Positions 21,717 through 21,938 of a DNA stretch of 21,938 nucleotides are shown here, in pieces (within the stretch, counting starts at the first letter, position 1; every line of letters begins with the position of its first letter). The translations under genes and the position numbers were made by a program. The stretch is from NCBI GenBank assembly GCA_002320245.1, contig DCKD01000094.1, positions 1 to 21,938 on the forward strand. Reading direction: 5' to 3'. The DNA comes from Lachnospiraceae bacterium UBA1683 (GTDB lineage Bacteria > Bacillota > Clostridia > Lachnospirales > Lachnospiraceae). The notes beneath the pieces were generated by a model. It was not told where the DNA came from. It made no database searches and saw only the letters and a list, made by a program, of their open reading frames with translations.

Positions 21717-21722
21717 ACATAA

Positions 21723-21796
21723 CGACCCAGAAGAGACTCGAACTCTCGACCTCCGCCGTGACAGGGCGGCGCTCTAACCAACTGAGCCACTGGGCC
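21723..21796 (-). tRNA. tRNA-Asp (GUC)
   Basis: 74 nt with acceptor GGCCCAG/CTGGGTC, discriminator G as usual for tRNA-Asp, and anticodon stem CCGCC/GGCGG around CTGTCAC. It is the first tRNA after the 23S rRNA end. CCA is not encoded. Confidence 0.97.
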
Positions 21797-21880
21797 ATTC
21801 TTCAATTATAAATAAACGTACCTTCAAAACTGCATACAAAGATTGTTTTATCATCCATCTTGTTCCTATCACCGTGCTCC

Positions 21881-21909
21881 GCACTTAATGGATTTTATCC
21901 ATCAAGCGC
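21881..21909 (-). other. Hairpin in the 23S rRNA-tRNA spacer
   Basis: GCACTTAATGGAT (21881-21893) can pair over 13 bp, with G-U wobbles, with ATCCATCAAGCGC (21897-21909). It has no T-run, so it is more likely a processing or structural hairpin in the stable RNA transcript. The rest of the 21797-21917 spacer contains no 5S rRNA. Confidence 0.4.
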
Positions 21910-21917
21910 TCCTGCCT

Positions 21918-21938
21918 TTGGTTATGCCCTCGACCTAT
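21918..21938 (-). rRNA. 23S rRNA, 3' end (partial)
   Basis: The minus strand at the window edge reads ATAGGTCGAGGGCATAACCA, matching the conserved 3' terminus of Firmicute 23S rRNA (form AATxGGTCGAGGGCTTAACC). Only about 20 nt are inside the window, so the exact mature end is approximate. tRNA genes directly downstream on the same strand agree with an rRNA operon. Confidence 0.75.

Overview
The window looks like a chromosomal segment of a spore-forming low-GC Firmicute, most plausibly a Lachnospiraceae (Clostridium cluster XIVa) gut bacterium. The evidence is spmA, spmB and ricT, a TPP-riboswitch-controlled ThiT, strong GGAGG-type ribosome binding sites, a Bacillus-like holB/ricT/rsmI block and protein sequences of clostridial style. 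The genus cannot be fixed from the sequence alone.

Layout, left to right. (1) 1-2650 is a decayed patch: a truncated NADH:flavin oxidoreductase remnant, a MerR regulator interrupted at an A6 run, and an otherwise full-length araD broken by one extra G. Its araD promoter/operator still looks intact. (2) 2650-7150 holds spmA and a DUF885 metallopeptidase-like gene on the minus strand, divergent from spmB, then an inositol-monophosphatase-family gene converging on spmB. The DUF885 gene carries an in-frame 39-bp repeat array. (3) 7150-8460 holds a MalK-like ABC ATPase with degenerate motifs and no permease, plus a small unrecognised AT-rich ORF. (4) 8513-14392 is a minus-strand housekeeping block: rsmI, a TrmN6/YabB-type methyltransferase, ricT, holB, a guanylate-kinase-like gene and a YaaO-like Orn/Lys/Arg decarboxylase. 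It parallels the Bacillus yaaO-tmk-holB-yaaT-yabB-rsmI neighbourhood with a different kinase in the tmk slot. (5) 14528-15380 is thiT with a TPP riboswitch and a good promoter. (6) 15415-16161 is a decayed PTS EIIA start joined to an unrecognised broken coding region. (7) 16394-19208 is a cobalt/nickel ECF transporter, cbiM-cbiQ-cbiO on the minus strand, with a 35-bp tandem array between cbiQ and cbiO that resembles the cbiO start region. (8) 19320-20900 is an arsenic-resistance cluster in visible decay: intact arsR and operator, an arsP-like permease with an apparent internal deletion, a thioredoxin-like stub and an arsC stub lacking its catalytic Cys. (9) 21147-21938 has seven tRNA genes (Lys, Phe, fMet, Thr, Tyr, Val, Asp) on the minus strand, downstream of the 3' end of a 23S rRNA gene, with no 5S between.

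Three copies of one composite palindromic element, a GGGACGTAGTAAA hairpin followed by two GGTGTCCC boxes, sit in intergenic spaces at about 3.6, 9.4 and 14.4 kb and are probably REP-like repeats. No wholly new defence or mobile system is evident. The most unusual material is the tandem array before cbiO, the composite repeats, the degenerate ABC ATPase, the possible -1 slippery site in merR and the eroding ars locus. Several frameshifts lie at homopolymers, so sequencing or assembly error must be excluded for those genes.
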